Positions 51,730 through 60,346 of a stretch of DNA of 64,000 bases are shown piece after piece; positions within the stretch are counted from its first letter, which is position 1, and each line of letters starts with the position of its first letter. The notes beneath the pieces are model-generated. The model ran no database searches and was not told the DNA's origin. It saw nothing but the letters and a program-made list of their open reading frames with translations. The position numbers and the translations under genes are program-made. Origin of the DNA: an uncultured Clostridia bacterium. Lineage in GTDB: Bacteria > Bacillota > Clostridia > Lachnospirales > Anaerotignaceae. The stretch is taken from NCBI GenBank assembly GCA_902477755.1, contig CABSIK010000010.1, positions 11,871 through 75,870 on the forward strand. Reading direction: 5' to 3'.

Positions 51730-53079
51730 TCAGGGCATGACCACTTTCTTTTCTTTCTGCAATTTGATAAAGAAAGCGATACACAAAAGCAGTTCAAAGA
51801 GTGCGGACATAGGTACCGCAATACCAATGATGAGCAGGTTGGTGCCCGGCAGGCGACTGAGGAAGTAGGAAAGGGGAATACGCACCAGAAATACGGTTAA
51901 GACCCCTTGCAGCAAAACAAACTTGGTTCTGCCTCTGCCGTTGAAATATCCCAGCATACAGAAGTTGATGGCTGTCAGCAAATATTCAAAGGAGCAGCTT
52001 TTCAGATACAGCTGGGTGGATGCGATAACTTCCGGGTCATTGGTAAAGATAGACGCCAGAAAATCCCCTTGCAGGAATGTCAACAGGAACACCATAAATC
52101 CACAGCAGAAAGAGATGCGTACTGCTACAAAGAATGCCTTTGTGGCGCGGCTAATATTGTTTGCCCCTACGTTTTGTGCAACGAAAGCAGAAAGGGCAGA
52201 CATGAAACTCATGGGTACCAATGCCAAGAACACAAACATTTTTTCCGCGATACCAACGCTGGCAGAAGCCACAACACCCAGAGAGTTCAGGATTGCTGTG
52301 ATGATCAGAAAAGATACAGTTACCTGAAAATCCTGTGCTGCAATGGGCAGTCCCAAAGAAATGATTCTGCGGACAGCCCCTTTTTCTTTGAAGTCAGAAC
52401 GCTTCAGGCGGAAAGGCAGGCGATGCTTCTTGGTGTATTTCATATAGACAATGGAGAACAGGAAACTGCTTCCCTGTGCAATGACTGTTGCCAACGCAGC
52501 ACCGGCTGTGGACATGTGCATCAAGCCGACAAATACCAAGTCTAGAATGATATTGATGGTGCATGCGATCAATACGAACAAAAAGGGAGAACTGGAGTTG
52601 CCCATACCGCGGAAAATGCCGCTGACAGCGTTGTAGGCAGTGATAAATATCATACCAGAGGCACAGATACGGATATAAGTGATGGTTTCCGGCAGGGCTT
52701 CGGCTGGTACATGCATCAATTGTGCTACCTGTTTGGCAAAGCCCACCAAAATGACAGTGATCATCAATGCGATGAAAATAAACAGTTTAATCTGACCAGC
52801 TACGATCAAGGCGGCATCTTCCGGCTTTTTCGCGCCGATGGCCTGCCCTAACAGCACAGTTACGCCCATGGTTAAACCAGTGATAATGACTGTGGCTGCC
52901 TGCATGATCTGTCCACCAGTTGCAACGGCGGAAATACTTGCAGTGGTGCCGAATTTGCCGACCACCATTAAGTCGACACCGCCATACAATGCCTGCAGTA
53001 CCAGCGACATCATCAATGGAATCGCAAAACGAATCAAGGGTGCAGCAATTTTTCCTTCCAGAAATGTGTTGTTTTCCAT
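51730..53079 (-). CDS. MATE family efflux transporter (second copy)
   Basis: A 449-residue exporter with about twelve membrane spans. It starts MENNTFLEGKIAAPLIRF, then IPLMMSLVLQALYGGVDLMVVGKFG, very close to the first copy at 30630. The second half begins AVRRIISLGLPIAAQDFQVTVSF. The ATG at 53079 is 7 bases after AAGGAGG. Upstream on the same strand are a strong promoter, a short palindrome at the start site and an intrinsic terminator touching the ribosome site, so expression looks induced. It is divergent from the third MATE gene. Confidence 0.9.
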   Translation of the reverse strand: MENNTFLEGKIAAPLIRFAIPLMMSLVLQALYGGVDLMVVGKFGTTASISAVATGGQIMQAATVIITGLTMGVTVLLGQAIGAKKPEDAALIVAGQIKLFIFIALMITVILVGFAKQVAQLMHVPAEALPETITYIRICASGMIFITAYNAVSGIFRGMGNSSSPFLFVLIACTINIILDLVFVGLMHMSTAGAALATVIAQGSSFLFSIVYMKYTKKHRLPFRLKRSDFKEKGAVRRIISLGLPIAAQDFQVTVSFLIITAILNSLGVVASASVGIAEKMFVFLALVPMSFMSALSAFVAQNVGANNISRATKAFFVAVRISFCCGFMVFLLTFLQGDFLASIFTNDPEVIASTQLYLKSCSFEYLLTAINFCMLGYFNGRGRTKFVLLQGVLTVFLVRIPLSYFLSRLPGTNLLIIGIAVPMSALFELLLCIAFFIKLQKEKKVVMP

Positions 53080-53093
53080 AAAATCCTCCTTGC

Positions 53094-53130
53094 AAAAAAA
53101 CGCTAACAAGAATATACCCTTGTTAGCGTT
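53094..53130 (-). terminator. Leader terminator directly before the second MATE gene
   Basis: On the minus strand AACGCTAACAAG (53119-53130) and CTTGTTAGCGTT (53099-53110) form a perfect 12-base stem with an 8-base loop. Seven T follow, then the AAGGAGG of the MATE gene. As DNA it is also a symmetric site that a repressor could bind. Confidence 0.75.
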
Positions 53131-53145
53131 AGTGTATCAAACGAA

Positions 53146-53160
53146 GCATTCCGTGAATGC
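53146..53160. promoter_or_regulatory. Short palindrome at the MATE transcription start
   Basis: GCATTC-CGT-GAATGC overlaps the predicted start of the minus-strand transcript, just past its -10 box. It could be an operator or, in RNA, a first leader hairpin. Confidence 0.4.
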
Positions 53161-53166
53161 TATATC

Positions 53167-53195
53167 ATTATAAGGGGTGGGACGAAAAATGTCAA
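53167..53195 (-). promoter_or_regulatory. Consensus SigA promoter for the second MATE gene
   Basis: Read on the minus strand: TTGACA (53190-53195), 17 bases, TATAAT (53167-53172). Start near 53160, 80 bases before the gene. Confidence 0.85.
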
Positions 53196-53357
53196 GGAGA
53201 ATTCGGAATGGAAAATCACGAATTTTTACATCTAAACTCTCTATTTTTTCAGCAGGAAAAGCCCATTTTCTTTTTAGAAAAACGGTTGACTTCATACAGG
53301 GGAATATGTTATGTTTTATCCGTTTCTATTAAAAAATTTATGAATGGGGGGAGCTTT

Positions 53358-54746
53358 ATGCGCAGAGAAAACAATCTTGGAACAGACAGCATGGGTGGGC
53401 TGGTGGTGCGTCTTGCCATACCGGCAATGCTGGCACAGTTTATCAATGTCTTGTATAGTATCGTTGACAGAATTTTCATTGGGAATATTCCAGAGATTGG
53501 CGCCACTGCTTTGGCTGGGGTGGGAATCTGCGGGCCAGTTGTTACCCTCATCACTTCCTTTTCTATGTGGGTTGGCATTGGCGGTTCTCCTTTAATGAGC
53601 ATTAAAATGGGGGAGAATGACCGAAAAGGTGCTTCTCAGATCATGGCAAACTGTTTTCTGATGATGATTGTCATGGCAGTCGTGATCACACTGCTGGTCA
53701 TTTTGTTCAAACAGCCGCTGCTGATGCTCTTTGGTGCCAGTGAAGTTACTTTCCCTTATGCCAATACCTACATGACCATTTATGCGGCAGGCAGTATCTT
53801 TGCGATCTTATCCATGGGGATGAATACCTTTATCATCTGTCAAGGATTTTCTAAGATTGCCATGATGTCCGTTGTAGTAGGGGCAGTTACAAATATTGTT
53901 TTAGATCCAGTATTTATTTTTGGTTTTGATATGGGGGTTGCAGGCGCGGCAGTGGCAACTGTCATTGCACAGATGGTATCCTGTGCATTTGTATTGTTGT
54001 TCCTTTTTGGCAGAAGACCTCCGGTACGCATTACCTTTGGCGGCTATAACCGGACATTGATGTTTCGGGTTTTGCTGACAGGTCTTTCACCTTTTATCAT
54101 TGTTGCATTGGACAGCGGTCTGATCATTGCCATGAATATGGTTCTGCAGCATTACGGCGGGCCGGGATATGGTGACCAGTTGGTAACCTGCCATACCATT
54201 GCCCAGAGCTTTTTCCTCATGGTTACACTGCCCATGGGTGGTATGACTGGTGCAACACAGCCGATTCTGGGATTCAATTATGGGGCTTGTCAAATGGATC
54301 GTGTCAGAAGCGGACAGAAGTATACATTGATTCTTTGCTTGATTTTTACAGCTGTGATGATGCTGTCAGCTCATGTTTTTTCACCTTATTTCGTAAGACT
54401 GTTTACGAATGATGCTTTTTATATGGATTTATCTGTGAAAGCAATCAAGATTATGACGCTGATGATTCTGCCTTTGGCTGTACAGTATACCATTGTGGAT
54501 GGTTTTACTGGCTTATCTGCTGTACGTTATGCCATCACACTTTCTACATTCAGAAAAATGCTTTATTTTGCGGCAATGATGATTTTCCCTATACTTTTTG
54601 GGATTGAAAATGTCTTTTTTGCAGAACCTGCGGTGGATCTGGTCAGCGCAGCCGTATCTGTTTTTGTATATTGGAGATGTATGGGAGGCATTCTGCGCCG
54701 CAGAGAGGAAAAGATGGCTCTGCAAGTGCAGAAATCTGCTGTATAA
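53358..54746 (+). CDS. MATE family efflux transporter (third copy, MepA-like)
   Basis: A 462-residue exporter with about twelve spans. Its N-terminus (NNLGTDSMGGLVVRLAIPAMLAQFINVLYSIVDRIFIGNI) is of the MepA/multidrug type and differs clearly from the other two copies. The second half starts LMFRVLLTGLSPFIIVALDSGLI. The ATG at 53358 follows GGGGGGAGC. The frame is open back to 53157, but that stretch holds the divergent promoter region and lacks a ribosome site. A weak promoter (TTGACT 53286-53291 with TATGTT 53310-53315) lies upstream. Substrate unknown. Confidence 0.9.
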   Translation: MRRENNLGTDSMGGLVVRLAIPAMLAQFINVLYSIVDRIFIGNIPEIGATALAGVGICGPVVTLITSFSMWVGIGGSPLMSIKMGENDRKGASQIMANCFLMMIVMAVVITLLVILFKQPLLMLFGASEVTFPYANTYMTIYAAGSIFAILSMGMNTFIICQGFSKIAMMSVVVGAVTNIVLDPVFIFGFDMGVAGAAVATVIAQMVSCAFVLLFLFGRRPPVRITFGGYNRTLMFRVLLTGLSPFIIVALDSGLIIAMNMVLQHYGGPGYGDQLVTCHTIAQSFFLMVTLPMGGMTGATQPILGFNYGACQMDRVRSGQKYTLILCLIFTAVMMLSAHVFSPYFVRLFTNDAFYMDLSVKAIKIMTLMILPLAVQYTIVDGFTGLSAVRYAITLSTFRKMLYFAAMMIFPILFGIENVFFAEPAVDLVSAAVSVFVYWRCMGGILRRREEKMALQVQKSAV

Positions 54747-54753
54747 TAAAATG

Positions 54754-54788
54754 AGAATCCAAAACGCTTCTGTGTTTTGGATTCTTTT
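54754..54788 (+). terminator. Terminator after the third MATE gene
   Basis: AGAATCCAAAAC (54754-54765) pairs with GTTTTGGATTCT (54773-54784), followed by TTTTG. Confidence 0.8.
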
Positions 54789-54810
54789 GTATCACAAAGG
54801 AGTGTGAAAC

Positions 54811-55380
54811 ATGGATAAGAAGCTGCTAAAAAGACAATATCGAAAAGAAGTTAGGGAAAGATTGCGTTCTCTTTCTGAAGAATATCGGGACGAAGTCAAC
54901 AGGAAAATCTTTGAATTTCTGTGCAGTATGGAGACTTTTCGGAAAGCAGAAACAATATTTTGTTTCGTCAGCACACCGGAGGAGACCGATACCCGTTCTA
55001 TCATAAAATATGCATGGAAATGCGGCAAAAGAGTGGCTGTTCCAAGATGTCTGGAAAAAGGCTGTATGGAGGCTTGTGTCATCACAAAAGAGGAGGATTT
55101 GGAATCAGGGAAGTTTGGGATTTTGGAACCGAAGGCTGGCTGTCAAGTATTGACGCCGGAGGAAATCCAGCTGATCATACTGCCCTGTCTTTCCTGTGAT
55201 AGAAATGGCAACCGATTGGGGTATGGCGGTGGATATTACGACAGATATCTGGAAAAGTGTTCTGGGACACGAGTTCTCATTTGTCGAGAAAAATTGATGA
55301 TGGCGGAGATACCAGTGGAGCCTTTCGATCAGAAAGTACATATTTTGGTTACGGAAAACGGTGTTTTTTCTATAAAATAG
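54811..55380 (+). CDS. 5-formyltetrahydrofolate cyclo-ligase
   Basis: This enzyme uses ATP to convert 5-formyl-THF to 5,10-methenyl-THF, recycling an inhibitory folate. The 189-residue protein has the basic start KKLLKRQYRKEVRERLRSL and the conserved substrate-binding stretch. The C-terminal signature is LSCDRNGNRLGYGGGYYDRYL. It has GGAG upstream of the ATG and stands between a terminator and the NCS2 permease gene, apparently monocistronic. Confidence 0.92.
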   Translation: MDKKLLKRQYRKEVRERLRSLSEEYRDEVNRKIFEFLCSMETFRKAETIFCFVSTPEETDTRSIIKYAWKCGKRVAVPRCLEKGCMEACVITKEEDLESGKFGILEPKAGCQVLTPEEIQLIILPCLSCDRNGNRLGYGGGYYDRYLEKCSGTRVLICREKLMMAEIPVEPFDQKVHILVTENGVFSIK

Positions 55381-55507
55381 TAATTTTAAGCGGATTGTGC
55401 AAAATAAAAACAGGATTTTTTCATGACAAGTGTTTACATTTGTCGCAAAATAAAATAAAATGGGGTTTGGTAAAAAATCAAGTAAAAATATGTGAGGGAA
55501 GAGGACT

Positions 55508-56914
55508 ATGAAAGACACAAAAGTTTTATCTGGATCGGCATATTCCTTTGAAGGAAAAATGCCTTTGCGTCAGGCAATTCCCCTGGGGCTGCAGCATGTA
55601 CTTGCCATGTTTGTAGGGAACCTGACTCCGTTGCTGATCATCACAGGTGCATGTGGTCTGGGTGTAGGCAGTGAATTTGCAGATCTGCAGGTCAGCCTTC
55701 TGCAAAATGCAATGTTGGTTGCAGGCTTGGTAACATTGCTTCAGCTTTTTGCCATTGGACCTGTTGGTGGGAAAGTACCCATCATCATGGGGACAAGTTC
55801 CGGTTTCATTGGTGTATTTAACAGCGTTGTTGCCAATATGGGCGGCGGTGTCATTGCTTACGGCGCCATCATGGGGGCATCCATCATCGGCGGTTTGATG
55901 GAAGGGGTACTGGGATTTTTTCTGAAACCTCTGCGTAGATTTTTCCCGCCAGTTGTAACTGGTACAGTTGTACTGTCCATTGGTTTGTCTTTGATTTCCG
56001 TTGGTATTGGTTCCTTTGGCGGCGGCAGCGGTGCGGCAGACTACGGTTCCATTGAAAATCTGCTGCTGGCAACATTTGTGCTGGTTGTAATCTTGGTTGT
56101 AAAGCATGGCACAAAAGGCTTTACCAGCACATCTTCTATTCTGATCGGTATCATTGCCGGTTATATTGTTGCTTTTATCATGGGCTTTGTGCTGCCTACA
56201 ACAGGTGTGACTGCTGAAGGTGTGGAATACACAAAAGCATGGGTGCTGAACTGGGATAAGGTGAAAGAAGCAAGCTGGTTTGCAGTACCTGCGCTGGTAC
56301 CTGTTAAGATCATTTTCGACTGGAGAGCTATTGTACCGGTGTTGATTATGTTTGTTGTAACAGCTGTGGAAACTGTTGGTGATATTTCCGGCGTTATGGA
56401 AGGCGGTATGGGCAGAGAAGCAACTGACAAAGAACTTTCCGGCGGTGTTATCTGTGATGGTTTGGGCTCCACTTTTGCAGCTATTTTTGGTGTACTGCCC
56501 AACACATCCTTCAGCCAGAATGTGGGTCTGGTTGCCATGACAAAAGTTGTCAACCGTATGGCCCTTGCTACAGGTGCAGTTTTCCTGATCCTGTGCGGTC
56601 TGATTCCTAAACTGGGTGCACTGGTTTCTATCATGCCTCAGGCTGTTTTGGGCGGCGCTGCGGTTATGATGTTTTCCTCTATCGTAGTCAGCGGTATCCA
56701 GCTGGTTACAAAAGAACCCATGACCCCCAGAAATCTGACGATTCTTTCTGTAGCATTGGGTGTTGGTTATGGTATCGGTGCCAACAGCGCAGTGCTGGCA
56801 AGAGCACCTCAGGCGCTACAGCTGATTTTCGGCGGTTCCGGTATCGTACCTGCTGCAATCGTTGCCATTGTTTTGCATGTACTTTTGCCGAAAGATGATG
56901 GCGTAAAAGAATAA
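55508..56914 (+). CDS. NCS2 family nucleobase (uracil/xanthine) permease
   Basis: A 468-residue cation-coupled nucleobase importer with about fourteen spans. Family features are the N-terminal LGLQHVLAMFVGNLTPLLIITGA, PIIMGTSSGFIGVFN, and the NCS2 signature region AVETVGDISGVMEGGMGREATDKELSGGVICDGLGSTFAAIFG with the key Glu. NTSFSQNVGLVAMTKVVNR follows. These are more like xanthine/purine than uracil members, but the substrate is not fixed by sequence. No purine riboswitch is visible in the 127-base upstream gap; TTTACA at about 55432 with TAAAAT further on is a weak promoter. Confidence 0.88.
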   Translation: MKDTKVLSGSAYSFEGKMPLRQAIPLGLQHVLAMFVGNLTPLLIITGACGLGVGSEFADLQVSLLQNAMLVAGLVTLLQLFAIGPVGGKVPIIMGTSSGFIGVFNSVVANMGGGVIAYGAIMGASIIGGLMEGVLGFFLKPLRRFFPPVVTGTVVLSIGLSLISVGIGSFGGGSGAADYGSIENLLLATFVLVVILVVKHGTKGFTSTSSILIGIIAGYIVAFIMGFVLPTTGVTAEGVEYTKAWVLNWDKVKEASWFAVPALVPVKIIFDWRAIVPVLIMFVVTAVETVGDISGVMEGGMGREATDKELSGGVICDGLGSTFAAIFGVLPNTSFSQNVGLVAMTKVVNRMALATGAVFLILCGLIPKLGALVSIMPQAVLGGAAVMMFSSIVVSGIQLVTKEPMTPRNLTILSVALGVGYGIGANSAVLARAPQALQLIFGGSGIVPAAIVAIVLHVLLPKDDGVKE

Positions 56915-56924
56915 TTCTTGTGAG

Positions 56925-56970
56925 AAAAAGGTGATAAAATCAAAATTGTTGATTTTATCACCTTTTTATT
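56925..56970 (+). terminator. Terminator after the NCS2 permease
   Basis: AAAAAGGTGATAAAATCA (56925-56942) pairs with TGATTTTATCACCTTTTT (56950-56967). Confidence 0.88.
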
Positions 56971-57183
56971 GCTGTGAAAAAGCACGGAAGAAATCTATTG
57001 AATGATAGAAATTTTAAATTGGAAAAATTAAATAAATTTATAAATTTATGGGAATTGGCGAAAAAAAGCTTATAAAATACCCATGTAATCATAAAATTTT
57101 CGAGAGTGTCTTTCGTACAAATACAAATGTTTGAGCAGATTGTTAAAATGTCCTTCTATTGCAAACTTTTTTTCCAATTTCTA
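56971..57183. other. AT-rich upstream region of the serine dehydratase operon
   Basis: No gene or riboswitch was recognised. It contains TTCGTACAA at 57112-57120, a motif also found before and after sstT, and several long A/T tracts that could bend DNA. Confidence 0.5.
57112..57120 (+). promoter_or_regulatory. TTCGTACAA motif, copy 1
   Basis: It lies 63 bases upstream of the sdaAB -35 box. The same nine bases occur at 58888-58896 and, inverted, at 60203-60211. It could be a regulator's binding site; GntR-type proteins favour GTAC-centred sites. Confidence 0.35.
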
Positions 57184-57213
57184 TTGACTTTGTAGAATTT
57201 TATCATATATAAT
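57184..57213 (+). promoter_or_regulatory. SigA-type promoter for sdaAB-sdaAA
   Basis: TTGACT (57184-57189) and TATAAT (57208-57213) with an 18-base spacer. Confidence 0.75.
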
Positions 57214-57292
57214 TGTAGTGATATAAATCTTAAGATTTTAATAAAACTTTAAGATTTGAAGAAGGTTCAAAAAATGAATAGGGGAGGATATT

Positions 57293-57955
57293 ATGTTACA
57301 GGCATTTGACATTATCGGCCCGATTATGATCGGTCCATCCAGTTCCCATACAGCCGGTGCTGTGCGTATTGGTAAGTATGCACGATCCATTTTAGGTGGA
57401 ACACCTGTAAAAGCCCATATCCGCTTCAGTGGTTCCTTTGCAAAAACATACAAAGGCCACGGCACAGATAAAGCGGTAATCGCAGGTATTTTGGGAATGG
57501 ATACAGATGATGCACGCATTCGTGTCAGCATGGATGTGGCAAAAGAAGAAGGTCTGGCATTCGAATTTGAAGAAGCAGATATCGATGGTGCTCACCCCAA
57601 TACAGCAGAAATCACTCTAGAAGATGCGTCAGGAAGAATCGCACAGGTACAGGGTGCTTCTGTTGGCGGCGGCAACATCGTCATCAATAAAATCAACGGC
57701 ACTGCGGTTTCCATTAATGGGAAATCTGATACACTGGTAATTCCTCATCAGGATATTCCGGGTATGATTGCAGTGGTTACCAAAATTTTGGCAGAAAAAG
57801 GCGTAAACGTTCATGGTTTCTCTCTTTGCAGAGACCACAAGGGCGGTACAGCTGTTATGACCATCGAAATTGATGGTGATATCAATGAATCCGTGCAGGA
57901 TGCAATTCTTGAAAATCCTCATATTTTCTCCTGCACCATTCTGAAAGCAATTTAA
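57293..57955 (+). CDS. sdaAB: L-serine ammonia-lyase, Fe-S type, beta subunit
   Basis: The 220-residue beta subunit of the oxygen-sensitive [4Fe-4S] serine dehydratase, which turns L-serine into pyruvate and ammonia. It starts FDIIGPIMIGPSSSHTAGAVRIGKYAR, the hallmark SSSHTAGA substrate region. It ends with an ACT-like domain (DIPGMIAVVTKILAEKGVNVHGFSLCR). GGGGAGG lies before the ATG. It is cotranscribed with the alpha subunit 16 bases later. The split two-gene form is the Gram-positive arrangement. Confidence 0.95.
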   Translation: MLQAFDIIGPIMIGPSSSHTAGAVRIGKYARSILGGTPVKAHIRFSGSFAKTYKGHGTDKAVIAGILGMDTDDARIRVSMDVAKEEGLAFEFEEADIDGAHPNTAEITLEDASGRIAQVQGASVGGGNIVINKINGTAVSINGKSDTLVIPHQDIPGMIAVVTKILAEKGVNVHGFSLCRDHKGGTAVMTIEIDGDINESVQDAILENPHIFSCTILKAI

Positions 57956-57971
57956 GGAGAGAGGTGAAATT

Positions 57972-58856
57972 ATGTTCAAGTACGATTCTTTGGCAGATTT
58001 GGTTGCAGCAGCAACACAGGCAAATGAACCTCTTTCCAAAATCATCCTGCGTGAACAGGCAGAAGCTACAGAAAGCACAGAAGATGCTCTGTATGCGCAG
58101 ATGGAACGCTCTTTGGAGGTTATGCGTGAATCTGTACAGGAGGGGCTGGATCCCGACAAACGCTCCGCAAGTGGTTTGACTGGCGGTGACGCATACAAAA
58201 TGATGCGCGCAGTACAGGAAAACAGAAACATTTGCGGCAAGATTTTCGGTGATGCCATGACAAAAGCACTGGCTGTTTCTCAGACTAATGCTTGTATGGG
58301 CAGAATTGTTGCGGCACCTACAGCAGGCAGCTGCGGTATTTTGCCTTCCGCTCTGCTGACCATTTCCGAAAGCAGAAACATTCCCAATGAAGATGTGGTA
58401 ATGGCATTGTTTACAGCATCCGCTGTGGGTATGGTCATTGCAAACAACGCCAGCATTGCTGGTGCAGCAGGTGGCTGTCAGGCAGAATGCGGTGCGGCAA
58501 GCGCTATGGCTGCTGCTGCCATTGTAGAAATTTGCGGCGGCACACCTAAAATGTGTGAACATGCATGTGCCATTGCATTGAAAAACATTCTGGGTCTGGT
58601 ATGTGACCCTGTTGCAGGTCTGGTGGAAATCCCCTGCATCAAGAGAAACGCAGCTGGTGTTGCAAACGCATTTGTTGCGGCAGAATTGGCACTGGCAGGA
58701 ATTGAAAGTGCGATTCCTGCTGACGAGGTCATTATTGCAATGAAAAAAATCGGTGACGCTATGTCTTCTACATTGAAAGAAACAGCAGAAGGCGGTCTGG
58801 CGGTAACACCGACAGGTAAAAAGCTTTGTGAAAAAGTATTTGGTTGCTGCCAATAA
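57972..58856 (+). CDS. sdaAA: L-serine ammonia-lyase, Fe-S type, alpha subunit
   Basis: The 294-residue alpha subunit carries the Fe-S cluster and active site. Visible parts are RIVAAPTAGSCGILPSALL, GCQAECGAASAMAAAA, CEHACAIALKNILGLVCDPVAGLVEIPCIKRNA, which supply the cluster cysteines, and a C-terminal Cys-Cys tail (KVFGCCQ) of the kind that occupies the active site in related enzymes. AGAGAGG precedes the ATG. The serine importer sstT follows after 92 bases, making an uptake-and-deamination unit that yields pyruvate for energy. Confidence 0.95.
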   Translation: MFKYDSLADLVAAATQANEPLSKIILREQAEATESTEDALYAQMERSLEVMRESVQEGLDPDKRSASGLTGGDAYKMMRAVQENRNICGKIFGDAMTKALAVSQTNACMGRIVAAPTAGSCGILPSALLTISESRNIPNEDVVMALFTASAVGMVIANNASIAGAAGGCQAECGAASAMAAAAIVEICGGTPKMCEHACAIALKNILGLVCDPVAGLVEIPCIKRNAAGVANAFVAAELALAGIESAIPADEVIIAMKKIGDAMSSTLKETAEGGLAVTPTGKKLCEKVFGCCQ

Positions 58857-58887
58857 AAGGGGAGGCAAAAATACTTTCAATATTTAG

Positions 58888-58900
58888 TTCGTACAACCTG
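58888..58900 (+). repeat. 13-base inverted repeat flanking sstT, left copy (motif copy 2)
   Basis: TTCGTACAACCTG, 49 bases before the sstT start. Its exact reverse complement lies at 60199-60211 just after the gene. Confidence 0.6.
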
Positions 58901-58948
58901 ACAAAATGCAATATTGAACATTTATAATTTAATAGGAGAATCATAATC

Positions 58949-60178
58949 ATGACAAACATTCTTAGTAAGTGGAATAGCATTAGCTTAGTAAAACGTATTA
59001 TTTGTGGCTTGATTGTGGGTGCTATCCTGGGTCTGGCTGTTCCTGGTCTGACAGGTATTGGCATTCTGGGTACTCTGTTTGTAAGCGCTCTGAAAGCAAT
59101 CGCGCCTGTACTGGTATTTTTCCTGGTAATTGCAGCTCTGGCTTGCGGTAACGAAGGCGGCGGCAAAACCATGGGTCGTGTTGTTATCCTGTATCTGGTA
59201 GGTACATTCCTGTCTGCAGTAGTAGCAGTAATCGCTTGCCATTTCATCCATGTAACACTGCCTCTGGGTGACGTTGCAGCTGCTGAAGGTTACGAAGCAG
59301 CTGGCGGTATCGCAGAAGTATTCACAAACCTGTTGCTGAACCTGGTAGCTAACCCTCTGGGCTCTATCGTGAATGCGAACTACCTGGGTATTCTGGCTTG
59401 GGCTGTTATCTTCGGTCTGGCTCTGAAAGTTGCATCTGATACAACAAAGAAAGCACTGTTCGATTTCTCTGAAGCTGTTTCTCAGGCAGTTAGATGGGTA
59501 ATCAGCTTCGCTCCCTTCGGTATCCTGGGTCTGGTATTCACAACAGTTTCCACAAACGGTTTGGAAATCTTCGTAGAATACGGCAGACTGCTGGCTATCC
59601 TGGTTGGCTGCATGGCTTTTGTTGCTCTGATCCTGAACCCCATCATCGTGTTCACACAGATCAAACAGAACCCTTACAAACTGGTATTCAAATGCTTGAG
59701 AGAATCTTTTGTAACAGCTTTCTTCACAAGAAGCTCCGCTGCGAACATCCCTGTTAACATGTCTCTGTGCGAATCCCTGGGTCTGGATGAAGACAACTAC
59801 TCCATCTCTATCCCTCTGGGCGCAACCATCAACATGGGTGGTGCAGCAATCACAATCACGGTTATGACACTGGCTTGCGTAAACACAGTAGGTCTGGAAG
59901 TTCCTCTGGCAATGAAGATCCTGCTGAGCTTCGTAGCAGCAATTTCCGCATGTGGTGCTTCCGGTGTTGCCGGCGGTTCCCTGCTGCTGATTCCTCTGGC
60001 TTGCTCCCTGTTCGGTATCGGCAACGACATCGCAATGCAGGTTGTAGGTGTAGGTTTCATCATCGGCGTTGTTCAGGACTCTTGCGAAACAGGTCTGAAC
60101 TCCTCCACAGACGCACTGTTTACAGCAGCTGCTGAATTCCATGATTGGAAAAAAGCGGGCAAATCTCTGCCTATCTAA
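58949..60178 (+). CDS. sstT: Serine/threonine:Na+ symporter SstT (DAACS family)
   Basis: A 409-residue sodium-coupled importer of the dicarboxylate/amino acid:cation symporter fold, with eight spans and two hairpins. Family features are the N-terminal SLVKRIICGLIVGAILGLAVPGL, the first hairpin SALKAIAPVLVFFLVIAAL, the serine-rich RSSAANIPVNMSLCESLGL, and the second hairpin SACGASGVAGGSLLLIPLACS. Codon use is cleaner and more C-ending than in neighbours, suggesting high expression. AGGAG precedes the ATG. With sdaAB/AA it forms a serine catabolism unit. Confidence 0.93.
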   Translation: MTNILSKWNSISLVKRIICGLIVGAILGLAVPGLTGIGILGTLFVSALKAIAPVLVFFLVIAALACGNEGGGKTMGRVVILYLVGTFLSAVVAVIACHFIHVTLPLGDVAAAEGYEAAGGIAEVFTNLLLNLVANPLGSIVNANYLGILAWAVIFGLALKVASDTTKKALFDFSEAVSQAVRWVISFAPFGILGLVFTTVSTNGLEIFVEYGRLLAILVGCMAFVALILNPIIVFTQIKQNPYKLVFKCLRESFVTAFFTRSSAANIPVNMSLCESLGLDEDNYSISIPLGATINMGGAAITITVMTLACVNTVGLEVPLAMKILLSFVAAISACGASGVAGGSLLLIPLACSLFGIGNDIAMQVVGVGFIIGVVQDSCETGLNSSTDALFTAAAEFHDWKKAGKSLPI

Positions 60179-60198
60179 TTTCATAAAAAATAAAATTA

Positions 60199-60211
60199 CA
60201 GGTTGTACGAA
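60199..60211 (-). repeat. 13-base inverted repeat flanking sstT, right copy (motif copy 3)
   Basis: CAGGTTGTACGAA, the exact reverse complement of 58888-58900, located 20 bases after the sstT stop and touching the terminator. Confidence 0.6.
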
Positions 60212-60249
60212 AACCCTGCTGGCTTTGGTCAGCAGGGTTTTATTTTTTC
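60210..60249 (+). terminator. Terminator after sstT
   Basis: AAAACCCTGCTG (60210-60221) pairs with CAGCAGGGTTTT (60230-60241), followed by ATTTTTT. Confidence 0.88.
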
Positions 60250-60346
60250 ATACAATTTTCTTTGCCGCCTTGTTTTTTTCTAAAAAATTCATTATAATTT
60301 CTTATAAGCATCATGGCGAACAGCATGCAGAAAGGAAAGATGTCAT

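Noticed and set aside
53094..53160. Guanidine-II (mini-ykkC) riboswitch before the second MATE gene
   Set aside because: The first hairpin contains ACGG, but the loop is not a clean ACGR tetraloop and the second hairpin lacks the motif entirely.
55381..55507. Purine riboswitch before the NCS2 permease
   Set aside because: The 127-base gap has no three-way-junction pattern or conserved loop bases.
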